64,000 nucleotides of DNA, from assembly GCA_002150815.3 (NCBI GenBank), contig NDFF03000374.1, positions 111,383-175,382 of the forward strand, read 5' to 3'. The notes beneath the pieces were generated by a model that made no database searches, was not told the DNA's origin, and worked only from the letters and a program-made list of their open reading frames with translations. Both the position numbers and the translations under genes were made by a program. Positions 38,670 through 47,791 of the stretch are shown piece by piece. Source of the DNA: Grammothele lineata. Its lineage: Eukaryota; Basidiomycota; Agaricomycetes; Polyporales; Polyporaceae. Numbering within the stretch: the first letter of the stretch is position 1; each line of letters starts with the position of its first letter.

Positions 38670-40919
38670 ATGGCCGAGGAGCGGAAACCTAGTTCTTCCA
38701 CCGGTCCGGCCCCCCTCCAACGAGGTCCGTCCCTTTTCGTCCACTACTCCTACCTTGCTCACATCCCACTCTCTCCCGTCCTCGCCACCAGGAAAGGCCT
38801 GTCTCCGATGCCGCAAACGTAAAATGGTCTGCGATCCCCATCCTCCGTTCTTCGTCCCTCGTCTCACTCCGTTTCGTCATACAGCGATGCGATGGCACCA
38901 AACCGGCTTGCGCACAGTGCGTCCGCGCCAAAAAGGGTGACGCTTGCGAGTATGACGACGGAAAGGGCAAGACGCGCACGCAGCTCATGAGGGAGCACAT
39001 CGCCCGACTCGAACTGCGCGTCAAGGAGCTCGAAAATCCCGAGCAGTCTGCTCCCTCCATGACGCTCTTCGACCCCCATGCGCTCTCTCCATATTACTCC
39101 GAGTCGTCTTCCTCCTCGAGCTACGACTCTCCCGGAAAGCTCAGCTATTCCGCCTCTGCTTCGCCCACGCCTTTCCCCGCCGAAGATGCTCGCAGGAGCG
39201 TGCTCAGCCCGCTTTCTTTGTCGCCCTCAGACGTTGACCCCAGGGCCTGGGATCAGCTCAACTTTGCAGTGCGTCAGCTTTGCTTCCCTTTGAATTCGCT
39301 CCTTTCTAACGATTGTCACAGGATGTCGATGCTTCCCTTCGGGCAGACAGCGCCTTCAGTGGCGTCGATGCACCCCCTTTGGATCATATCCTGTACGTCT
39401 CTGAATCCTCGAGTAGTCTACCATTTCCTCACAATCGTCTCAGTCTGGAGATCTTCATCCCTCATCGTCACCAATGCGGCCTCGATGTACACGTTGGCCG
39501 TCTCCGAGACTCGCTCACGCTTCCGGAGGCTGAACAGCGCCACCCCGCCCTCATGAACGCTATCTTTCTCTGGGCGTGTTATCTTTCGCGGCCCGGGACG
39601 CTCAGTCAATACGAGCAGTTATATCTGTCGCGCGCAACGAACGCACTCGGTGATCCGCTGCAGTTCTCGTCCAAGCCGGTCGATCTTATCCAGGCATCGT
39701 GTTTGTTGTCGTTGTACTTCCTGTCGAACGGTCGTGTCCTAGAGGGTAGCTACCACTCCTCTACCGCGTCGACGCTCGCAGTCCAGTGCCGTCTGCACCA
39801 AATAGGGGCAGAGTCTCCTGCGCTGTCGTCAGATGGTTGGGAGACCTCGTATGAGCTCCCCCCGCCCCGAGATAGCGTCGAGCGCGGAGAACGGATCGCG
39901 ACGTTCTGGCAAGTGTACAACCTCGATCGCTGTGCGTCGGTCATGTTGCATCGGCCTGCTACGCTCCCGGATAGCGATCACCCGTGGGCGTCCATCACTA
40001 CGCCCTGGCCGCAGCGCATCGAGGATTATGAGAGCGTGAGTAGCCTCCTTGCTAGTAACAATGTGCGACTGTATCTCATTGTTCGTCTAGGGCGAGCTCG
40101 ACGCGGGTAGTGGTTCTCCCACCATCCGTGCTTTCTTCGTGCAGCAGTCGCAGTCCACGTCCCTCAGCGGCTTTTCTATTGGCGCTCTACGAGTCAAGGC
40201 GTCCGCCTTGTACGAGGGTGCTAACCGGCTTTCTTCCAGCTGGAGCCCTCGTGAGTGACTCGTCTCTCAACTCGTCCCTTTCGGTGTGCTGATGCTTAGC
40301 CGTTCTTGATGCTAGGGTCTCTGACATCGAGTGTATTCTCGGACAATTTCAACGCGTTCGAGCACAGTATTGTCCGTTTCACGACAACACTGCTCCCCCT
40401 GCATCAAGTTGGCGGCGCGATTCCCGAGGACAAGTTCGCTCTGATCGTGATCCACAGCCTTGCGCACGCGTCCATGATACGCCTCCACGCGCCCTTCATG
40501 CGCGATGACGGAGTCTCACGCGACAAGTGCATCCGTGCTGCGCGATCGCTCATCCACGTCACCAAGCTCGTCACCGACACTGATTTCGACTTTCTCGACC
40601 CTGTCGTCGGAGTACGTTCGTCGTTTCCGTCGCGCGTGAATCCTCCTGACGGTTGTAAACCTACAGTCATGCTGGGCTAGTGCCGCAAAGGTGCTGGAGG
40701 CCGAGCTCGCGCGACTGCAATCGTCTTGGCCGGATCCCTTGAACACCATGGAGGTCCGTTCCGACCTCGAGGCGCTTCTCTACGTCATGACGAAACTCGG
40801 CGCGAGGTTCCCTCTAGTCGGTGCGTATGCCGCATCCCGATTCCGCTGAGATCTATGCTGACGTCGCGACTGTAGCATATCATTCGGCCAGAGTCCAGCG
40901 CTGCTTGGAGGGGGAGTAG
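38670..40919 (+). CDS. Zn2Cys6 transcription factor
   Basis: Fungal-specific zinc-cluster regulator. Nine exons: 38670-38724, 38792-38826, 38885-39268, 39322-39392, 39444-40035, 40091-40250, 40316-40611, 40667-40820, 40876-40919, giving 596 residues. The cluster Cys22-x2-Cys25-x6-Cys32-x6-Cys39-x2-Cys42-x8-Cys51 binds two zinc ions and is split by two introns; the second falls between Met30 and Arg31. A short coiled-coil dimerisation helix follows (LMREHIARLELRVKELE), then a Ser-rich linker. A 'fungal_trans' middle homology region covers about 200-480, with ALMNAIFLWACYLS, LYFLSNGRVLEGSYHSSTAS and TFWQVYNLDRCASVMLHRP. Target genes cannot be told from sequence. It borders a gene-poor stretch on one side and the transposon island on the other. 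Confidence 0.93.
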
Positions 40920-42417
40920 AGCCCCCCCCGTGTCGTCCGACACTACCTCAGTCTAACTTCCCGAAGCTGGCGGGATTGCCCTCCCCCGCCGGTCTTATTT
41001 CTTCTCCGATCTTATGCATTCACGTTCGTTCACGAACTCTTACGCTCGTTGCTCACATTCCCTTTGATCTCTCTCAGTTCTTGGTGTTGTACGCTCGCCG
41101 ACCTCGCGTTTCGACGGCGCCACACCTCGAGAATCGCGTTCACGCCTCTCTACGGACTATCATTCGGCCCTTCAGGCCACGGACGGACTAAATACTTATC
41201 GGACTATCTCGGACACTCGGTCTACTTGACGCTTACCATACAACGAACGGACTACGAGATGTATCTACATAGGCACGGACCATTCTCGGACAACTCGCAT
41301 AGCTGTACTTTTAGACATTCGCCCCCGCCCCTCCCGTGACATTTGCGGACTATTCGGACTTATAGTATTCGTATAACTTCCACCTTTCGTTATTGCATTA
41401 GTGTACTTCTTCGCGTACAGTGTACGTTCGCCGCTAGTCGTTTACTACTTCGATACCGAGTTGTGCAGTGCTAGTAGTAGTAGTCAGTCTTCAGCCCTGC
41501 TATACCGCTGTCGTATCCGCACCTTCGTCTTGATGACTATCCATTTTGAAGGCCTCCTCTCATATAGCTAGGGCTGCTGCATTCAAATGACAGCTGGTGG
41601 ATGATGTGTTCGAGCAGATGGGGCAATGGTAGCACAACTAGATGGGTGCGGAAGTGAACTCAGCGGTCTTTGTGCTAGTAGGAAAGCTGCGTTTCTCGCG
41701 TCTCGAGCCACAGTCCTGCGTGAGCTGAATTAAGTGTCCCCCGCTGTGACAGAGTGTGACTCCACATGATGGGCCGTGAGGATGAGGTGGGCGGAGGTAC
41801 ACAGCGCCACGCCGTGCCACCGGAATTCGGGTGATTTGATGGGGTAGGGGGCACCAGTGGGTGAGACGGGTGGGTGACAGGCTTCTTGACATACGGAATT
41901 CGCTGGTGACCAAGGCCAGCGGATTCCGAGTGACCCACCCATTGGAATCCAGAGGGTGTGCTCACCGCGGCTTTGCCGCGATCAAATCCCCTTGCCCGTG
42001 GTCTCCCGAGAGATCCAGGGTTCGGCATCAGCGAAGTCCGAAGTGCCCAAGCGCGACAGTTAGAATATGATGTCATCTTCAGTGTGCCATAGTACTCACT
42101 TGAAATGATCAACGAATATCTTTGCTGTTCATGCATGCGCTGTGACTGCTCAGTGCTTGGGGGTGCTTGAAAGGTGTATGTGAGGACTCCAAAACACTTC
42201 CGCTTGCCCAAGAATTGGTTCCACGGTAGGAGAAGTCATAGCATGTTCTCTTCATCCCGTAGGAGACAGATAGACCACACAGCGCGGATGTTGTGACTGG
42301 TATGAAGCACTTTGACTAACAACTTTCCAATGCATCTATTACTCAATCACTGAGCGATACATCGAATATGCAATAGCACTTCATTTAACGTTGAATCAAC
42401 TATATAGCATATGCCTG
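40920..42417. other. Gene-free flank with repeated CGGAC motif
   Basis: Downstream of the transcription factor gene. From about 41140 to 41365 the word CGGAC recurs about ten times at irregular spacing (for example ACGGACTA, TCGGACTATC, TCGGACACTCGG, GCGGACTATTCGGACTT). The rest, to 42417, has no recognisable gene; base composition becomes AT-richer after about 42060, where the transposon island begins. Confidence 0.45.
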
Positions 42418-42456
42418 CTAGGGCAGGAGGAGAATAAGATATAACTTCTCCTCCTG
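42418..42456 (-). other. Candidate Helitron 3' terminus (hairpin plus CTAG)
   Basis: On the minus strand a perfect 11-bp stem (CAGGAGGAGAA / TTCTCCTCCTG, loop of 11 nt, 42424-42456) is followed two bases later by CTAG at 42421-42418. A hairpin just before CTRR is the hallmark of a Helitron 3' end, and the orientation agrees with the Rep/helicase gene upstream on the same strand. Against it: the next base outside is C, not the T expected from insertion between A and T, and 4.4 kb separate it from the coding region. Confidence 0.4.
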
Positions 42457-42970
42457 GCATCCAACACTTCTCCAAGCGGATGCGATTGAAACTTATTGCA
42501 GTCACCTTTCCAACAAGCTAGCGCATGCCGCGACACGCGCAGAAATGGTGGAGATATTCTCTAGTGAACATGTAAGGGCACACCAAATACGATGTCATAT
42601 TGTGGTTGCTTTGCTGGCCAATAACGTCCCCATGGCGCAGTCGGATCGTTCTGTTCGCAACTGTTGCAGCTGCTCTTGTTCGAATCCTGTGCTTTGCTTC
42701 TTTTTCGATAGTATCACTCTATTTGATGACTCTGCCAGCGTTCTGCTGGATAAAATTGTTCGTGATTGTCCATCAATGTACCCCGGCGCTAGCGTGCCCG
42801 CTCAGTGGAATCCGCATTGCATGCCCGGCGGATACTGGCGAGCTTGGAAGCTGACGGATTCCACCTGGCATGCCTGTGGCCACCGCTAAGCGCCCCTCCC
42901 CTATGGAATCCAGTGGCACGGCGTGGCGCCGTGTAACAGGAACATGTGCAGGGCTAGTTTTGAGGACGTA

Positions 42971-43590
42971 CTGTAGAGATCAAACTATAGCGGCGCATCA
43001 CACATCACAAGGCCCTCCACCTAGCCGTTATTTGACTTTTGTCACCGGTCACCAGCCTCCCCGCCGGGTGTGACCACCAGCTGGAACGGTTTTTGGTCGC
43101 TCTGAGCCCCATATATAGAAAATTTTCGCCACCTGCATGTCGAATCGGATAGATTCGCCCGAGTCCAATGAGCGCTTACGCGGTCACGGGCTCGGATGCG
43201 GTCACGAGCCTCGGCTCGTGCTTCCTATACTCAACGCCAGGATGCATCACTAAGCCTGTGGTGCGTCCGCCTCGTGTATGTACCTCTTGTACCTACTTTG
43301 TTCCATATGTTTCATTCACATTCTATTTTCTATGATGTCATATGCTCTCTCAACATGTATATAAGGCGTAGCTACTCGTACAGAATACATAGAGTCTTTT
43401 CTAGCCTCTACCAGCCTGCCTACAGCTCGCACTCGACCTACCAGGTGGGTAGCGTTGCTCTCGCTGCACGCACTATGTTGCTCACACTGCAGCGGCACGT
43501 CACACCACTACAGCCCCCTGGCAGCCCTGCCTGTTCAGCCACAGGGCGTCACACCCCCAACCCCCTTCTGCTATGGTCGAATCTCTACAG
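42971..43590 (-). mobile_element. MITE copy 1, split by a solo LTR
   Basis: Terminal inverted repeats start CTGTAGAGATCAAACTATAG at the left end; the right end reads ...CTATGGTCGAATCTCTACAG. The element is flanked by TA on both sides (42969-42970 and 43591-43592). Removing the LTR and one target copy leaves 266 bp, nearly identical in layout to the copy at 45065-45330 read in the opposite direction. No coding capacity; non-autonomous. Confidence 0.85.
43138..43486 (+). repeat. Solo LTR (349 bp) with 5-bp target duplication
   Basis: Begins TGTCGAATCG and ends TTGCTCACA, i.e. TG...CA. It is flanked by the perfect duplication CTGCA (43133-43137 and 43487-43491). It contains a TATATAAG box at 43358-43365. 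The flanking sequence is continuous with MITE copy 1 when this block is removed, which fixes both borders. The orientation call rests on the TATA box. Its parent element is not in this window and it differs from the gypsy LTR at 58762. Confidence 0.88.
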
Positions 43591-43592
43591 TA

Positions 43593-44191
43593 GTAGTTAA
43601 ATAGGTTTGGTACAAGATCAAAGCCGTAATAAATGCTTTTAGAGGTGGAAAAGGCTCAGAAAGCGTGATGGGAGCCTGGGGACATAGGCACGGAGGTGGC
43701 CACAGGCAAGGGGTGCAGTGATCTAAGTGCTTGAGGAGGACTGTGGCATAGGTGTTTAGGGACTGTGGCCTGAGCAGCTGGAATGGCTATTCTGCTTAGT
43801 GATGAGCCTACCAAAATGCAGTGAAGCATGCAAAGAATGGCATTTCTGGCAGCCAAAGCCACACATTACATCAGGAAAAACCCTGGTCGCAAATTACTAC
43901 TACTAACTTACCCCTCAAGCACTGCCAATCATGCTAACAGCTGGCTTAGGCAGCTAGTTGGCTGTTATCAAGTACTCATGCAATTGATGGTGTACTCAGT
44001 GCACTCAGTTTCGTGTAAAGCAGGGATATTTGTATTAGTACACCAGCATATATGTATTACAGTCTTTGAATGCATTCACAAAGAAGTTAGAACATTGGTC
44101 TAGTACTGTGCAGTGCTCGTCCAATTGTGCAGTGTGACTGGACCATAATCCGGGTACAAGTGGCAGCTATGTACTGTTGTGTCAACAGGGA
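43593..44191. other. AT-richer spacer, nothing recognised
   Basis: Spacer between MITE copies 1 and 2. Only short frames; no motif, repeat unit or RNA gene recognised. Probably part of the tail of a larger transposon. Confidence 0.4.
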
Positions 44192-44193
44192 TA

Positions 44194-44461
44194 CTGTGGT
44201 AATCAGACCATAGCGGCGGGGGGTTTAGGGTGTGACACGTCCCCGCCGAACCGGCGGGGCGGCGGGGATGCCCTCAAGGTGTGACGCCGCCGCCGCAGGC
44301 GGCGGAAAATTTCCATTTTAGGCATCCGGCGCACCCAAATTGGCCTCACCGCCGTCGGTCACGTCCGGCGGGGCTCCTTGTGACCAGTGACAAAAGGTGG
44401 ATAGCGGCGTGGCGGCGGGCCCTGTGACACGTGACGCGCCGCTATGGTCTGATTACCACAG
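44194..44461. mobile_element. MITE copy 2 (268 bp)
   Basis: Near-perfect terminal inverted repeats of about 27 bp begin CTGTGGTAATCAGACCATAG and end CTATGGTCTGATTACCACAG. Both sides carry TA (44192-44193, 44462-44463). The GC-rich interior resembles the other two copies, including a GTGACAAAAG-type block near the right end, but the terminal repeats differ in a few bases, so this is a subfamily. No coding capacity. Confidence 0.85.
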
Positions 44462-44463
44462 TA

Positions 44464-45062
44464 ATACGAGCAATGTGGAGGCCATTTTGAAGTGAGCAAG
44501 AGATCTTGTAAAGGCCATGATCAGGGTAAGGAGTGTCGGGGAAGGGAGTAAACCACTCTATGTATGCAAGATGTCAAGGGCGGACAGACTTTGGAAGGTG
44601 AGGGAAGAGGAAAGGCATTGCTTGTTTTGGGATGCAGAAGATGACATGAACTTGAGCGATGTATAAATCTGGTGAACATAGCATCAGGAAAACTTGATTT
44701 ACTCAGCTGTGTGGCATGGGTGTCCAAGTGAAAAGGTGACGATCTACAGCTAACTAAATCATCTTCAGCCACCTGCCTTGCTGTGAATTCTATCAGGTTC
44801 TCTTAGCACTTTTCCCTCTATCCGAGGCTGTATAGTTTCCTCAGCAGTGGAAATTATCTGTGATCAGTATTCTGTTACGCCTTTTCCTCACCTGTATATA
44901 CTCGCAGAATCAGGCCCTTTATTATAAGTATTTTAAAGAAATTGTTCATCTATGAGAACTTGATTTCAATGCTCAAGTAATTCAACTACTGCTGACTCAA
45001 ACACAGCACCCCTGCAGAGTTGTCCCATCTATGAGAGTGATTAACTGCTGAAACATTCATAC
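44464..45062. other. AT-rich spacer, nothing recognised
   Basis: Spacer between MITE copies 2 and 3; no gene-like frame or recognised repeat, except isolated ACTGCTGA words near 44987 and 45047 that recur densely after 45340. Confidence 0.4.
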
Positions 45063-45064
45063 TA

Positions 45065-45330
45065 CTGTAGAGATTCGACCATAGCAGAAGGGGGTTGGGG
45101 ATGTAATACCCTGTGGCTAAACAGGCAGGGCGGCCGGGGGGCTGTAGTGGTGTGATGCACCGCCGCAGGTGGCGAACATTTTCCATATATGGAGCTCAGA
45201 GCGACCAAAAACCGTTCCGGCTGGCGGTCACACTTGGCGGGGAGGCTGGTGACTAGTGACAAAAGTCGAATAGCGGCTAGGCGGAGGGCCTTGTGATGTG
45301 TGACGCGCCGCTATGATTTGATCTCTACAG
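45065..45330. mobile_element. MITE copy 3 (266 bp)
   Basis: Starts CTGTAGAGATTCGACCATAG and ends CTATGATTTGATCTCTACAG; TA lies on both sides (45063-45064, 45331-45332). Read in reverse it aligns along its whole length with the two halves of copy 1, which proves that the 349-bp block in copy 1 is a later insertion. GC-rich inside an AT-rich context. Confidence 0.88.
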
Positions 45331-45339
45331 TACTGACAG

Positions 45340-45870
45340 AAATATGGATCATTGAGGAAAGAATATTGTTGAGTGTCAGGAACTGCTGAGAGAAATACTA
45401 CATTGTTGAGGGATCAAAAAGTGAAGTGTTCTATACCGCTGAAAGATACCTACTGCTAAGGGAGACAGGCAAACCTGGGTATTATATACCGCTGATGGAG
45501 ATTGATTACTGAGAGAGACAAGAGAAGGTGTGTGATATATACCATTGAGGTGTATACACTGCTAAGAGCTTCAAATACTGCTAGGTACTCACAACACTGC
45601 TGAGAGATCTATACAGCTAAGCCGCCGGTCATACTGCTAAGAGTGAAAATACTGCTGAGTGCTCATACCACTGCTGAGAGATTTATACAGTTGAGCGGCG
45701 GTACCACTGCTGAAAGCAAAGAATACTGCTGAGTACTCACACTACTGCTGAGAGAGAGACATGGCCAAGGGCCTAATACACAGCTGAGAGGAATAGATGT
45801 GTAACCATCAAATTGACTGTTAGGAGATGCACACTGCTGAGCACACAAGGGACAGCTGAAAGTAAGTCTA
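45340..45870. repeat. Degenerate ACTGCTGAG repeat array
   Basis: About 20 variants of ACTGCTGAGAG (also ACTGCTAAG, ACCGCTGA, CAGCTGAG) occur at roughly 20-30 nt spacing across about 530 nt. This is far above chance for a 9-mer. Units are too diverged for a clean tandem period. Confidence 0.6.
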
Positions 45871-46870
45871 CGCCCTATCACAAACGAGAGTTGCAGTATT
45901 GCTGGTGAGGCCGAGATTACTCGTAATCATTGAGCATACCCTAGCATGATATGCACATGTTGAGATGTCCAAAATACCGCCTATATGAGCTACCTATTGA
46001 GAGGTAGTCCACTGAGAGTGTTGTCTGCAAAACTGTTGAAGGGAAGCAGATGTGAGGAAGCGAAGTGACAGAAGCGAGAGTCCGTAGAGGGAGATATTAA
46101 GGTAATAAGATATGTATGAGTACGTAGAAAGCAGGGATAGAAAAGTGATTGGCGAGAATGCGAGCGAGGATGAAGGTGGTGTTCTGTAAAGGATGGATGG
46201 GGAGACGGTCTTAGCACCCCTGCAGAAGCTAATAGAAACAGGGTCAGGCTCGTGAGGGAATAAAAAGCACTACAGTACTCACCTTGAGACATGCACAGTG
46301 CAGACACCTTCAGAGCGACATCGATGTTTACTTCTCGTCGATTCTGAGCAAGGGGAGAACATCACATTGTCATACCGCAAGTATGATTGAATACGTTTCA
46401 TGTAGAGTCATCTCAAACCTACCGCAGACCTTACTGCGTGACCTGGTCACCCCACCCACCAACAATGATACCCCTACGACATTCAGCGACTATCCCTTAG
46501 TGGCATCGCTGGAGCCTATGACACCGGATACATTGAGTGATGAAAGCGATGATGCATCGAGCAACGGAGGCAATAAAGGGGCAGAGGAATCTGACATAGC
46601 GGACCAGGCGATCACTTCGTAAGACAGAAGATTGATTATCTTGTCTATTTGTACTATAGTTTCATCCTCTGCTTGTCCTCTACGCCCCTAGCTATTGTCC
46701 TTATGCTCTATTATGCTCTACATCTATTGTTCTCATTCCTCATTATGCAGTACATCTACTTGGGGGGAGTGGGCCATTACTGGCAGGTACAATTAATGAG
46801 GAACTAGTAATGATTACATGATTATTATTTTACACAATTGCTATCACTTTACTGGTACTACAAATACATT
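45871..46870. other. Helitron tail, no firm gene
   Basis: About 1 kb after the repeat array and before the protease-like frame. A plus-strand frame (46284-46622) encodes a 112-residue acidic, Thr/Ser-rich peptide with no known motif; it is opposite to the Helitron genes and is not called. The stretch 46620-46870 is AT-rich and non-coding. Confidence 0.4.
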
Positions 46871-47791
46871 TTAATATAATCTAGTAAATACATAAGCTGT
46901 TACATGAAAGCTTTTGACTTTCTGCCACCCTTGATTGCTAATAGTTAGCGCATTTTTCTCATATTTTACATTCTCTCCAGTGGAGGCTCCATCATGGTAC
47001 CAAATGTCCCCTGATTTATCTACAATCCTTGATACAAAGTGCCCATTACCAAAGTATATAACTCCACACAGCCTATATTTATCACCATCATTAGGCAGCT
47101 TGATTTCTGTTTCAACTTGCAGGTTAATACCACTAGCAATCAAGTACAGAAAATCAGGGCACATATTGCCATAACTCAAGTTTTTCACTTGTGCACCATT
47201 GCATGAGGGACATTTGCTGCCTGTGTCCTTCTCCATAGTAATATCTAGCCACTCACTTATTGTCAGCTTTCTATGCAAGCCTTTTCCCTTAGGATGGTCT
47301 TTGCGGTGTTCAAGTCTAAAAGCCCACATAGCTTCATGGCCTACTTCATTTGGTTGCCTTGCTTCACTTTTTATCCATGGAGATACATGCTGGCATTGCT
47401 TGCAGACATATTGCTTATGCAGTCTTTTAATATTTGACCTCAAAAGATGTCTCACAACACTGTACCCATCAGTAAATTAAGTACCATGACATCCCAGTTC
47501 AGGATCAATATTGCCTAACATATCTCTAATTTTATCTCTAGCAGTTCTATAGAGTATAACCTTAGCATCAGCTTGGTCAAATATCTCACCAGCAGCCTTT
47601 AATAGGGCATTGGTAGGTGCCACTCTTTCAATCCATCCATCTCTACACTCCTTATGCACTGCCATTAATACAGTTAATATGCAGTCATAAGCACAGCTAT
47701 AGTTGACTGAATCCCATGGCATCCCCTTGAATGGGCAGGCAAGTGGTCTATTATTAGTCCTCTGCCTCTTAGGCTCCTGGGTTTTCTCATT
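46871..47791 (-). pseudogene. Cysteine-protease-like C-terminal domain of the Helitron protein
   Basis: This frame is the same reading frame as the helicase upstream, separated from it by one TAA (47792-47794), and carries a second internal TAA (47477-47479). Sequence runs from NEKTQEPKRQRTNNRPLACP through MPWDSVNYSCAYDCILTVL to the stop at 46871. Cys in NYSCAYDC, His in GNGHFVSR and Asp/Asn in WYHDG occur in the Cys-His-Asp order of papain-fold deubiquitinases (UCH/OTU-like). Two CxxC pairs (VCKQCQHVS, KCPSCNG) suggest a zinc-binding insert. Similar domains are known downstream of Helitron helicases, so this is probably an original part of the polyprotein rather than a separate gene. Confidence 0.7.

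Noticed and set aside
37782..38692. Pro/Arg/Ser-rich frames on both strands upstream of the Zn2Cys6 gene
   Set aside because: Low-complexity composition mirrored on both strands; more likely promoter and leader.
44194..45330. CRISPR-like direct repeats
   Set aside because: Similar blocks are inverted-repeat transposons with TA duplications, not regularly spaced direct repeats; CRISPR is not expected in a fungus.
46284..46622. Plus-strand 112-residue frame in the Helitron tail
   Set aside because: Acidic low-complexity C-terminus, no motif, opposite strand to the element's genes; insufficient support.
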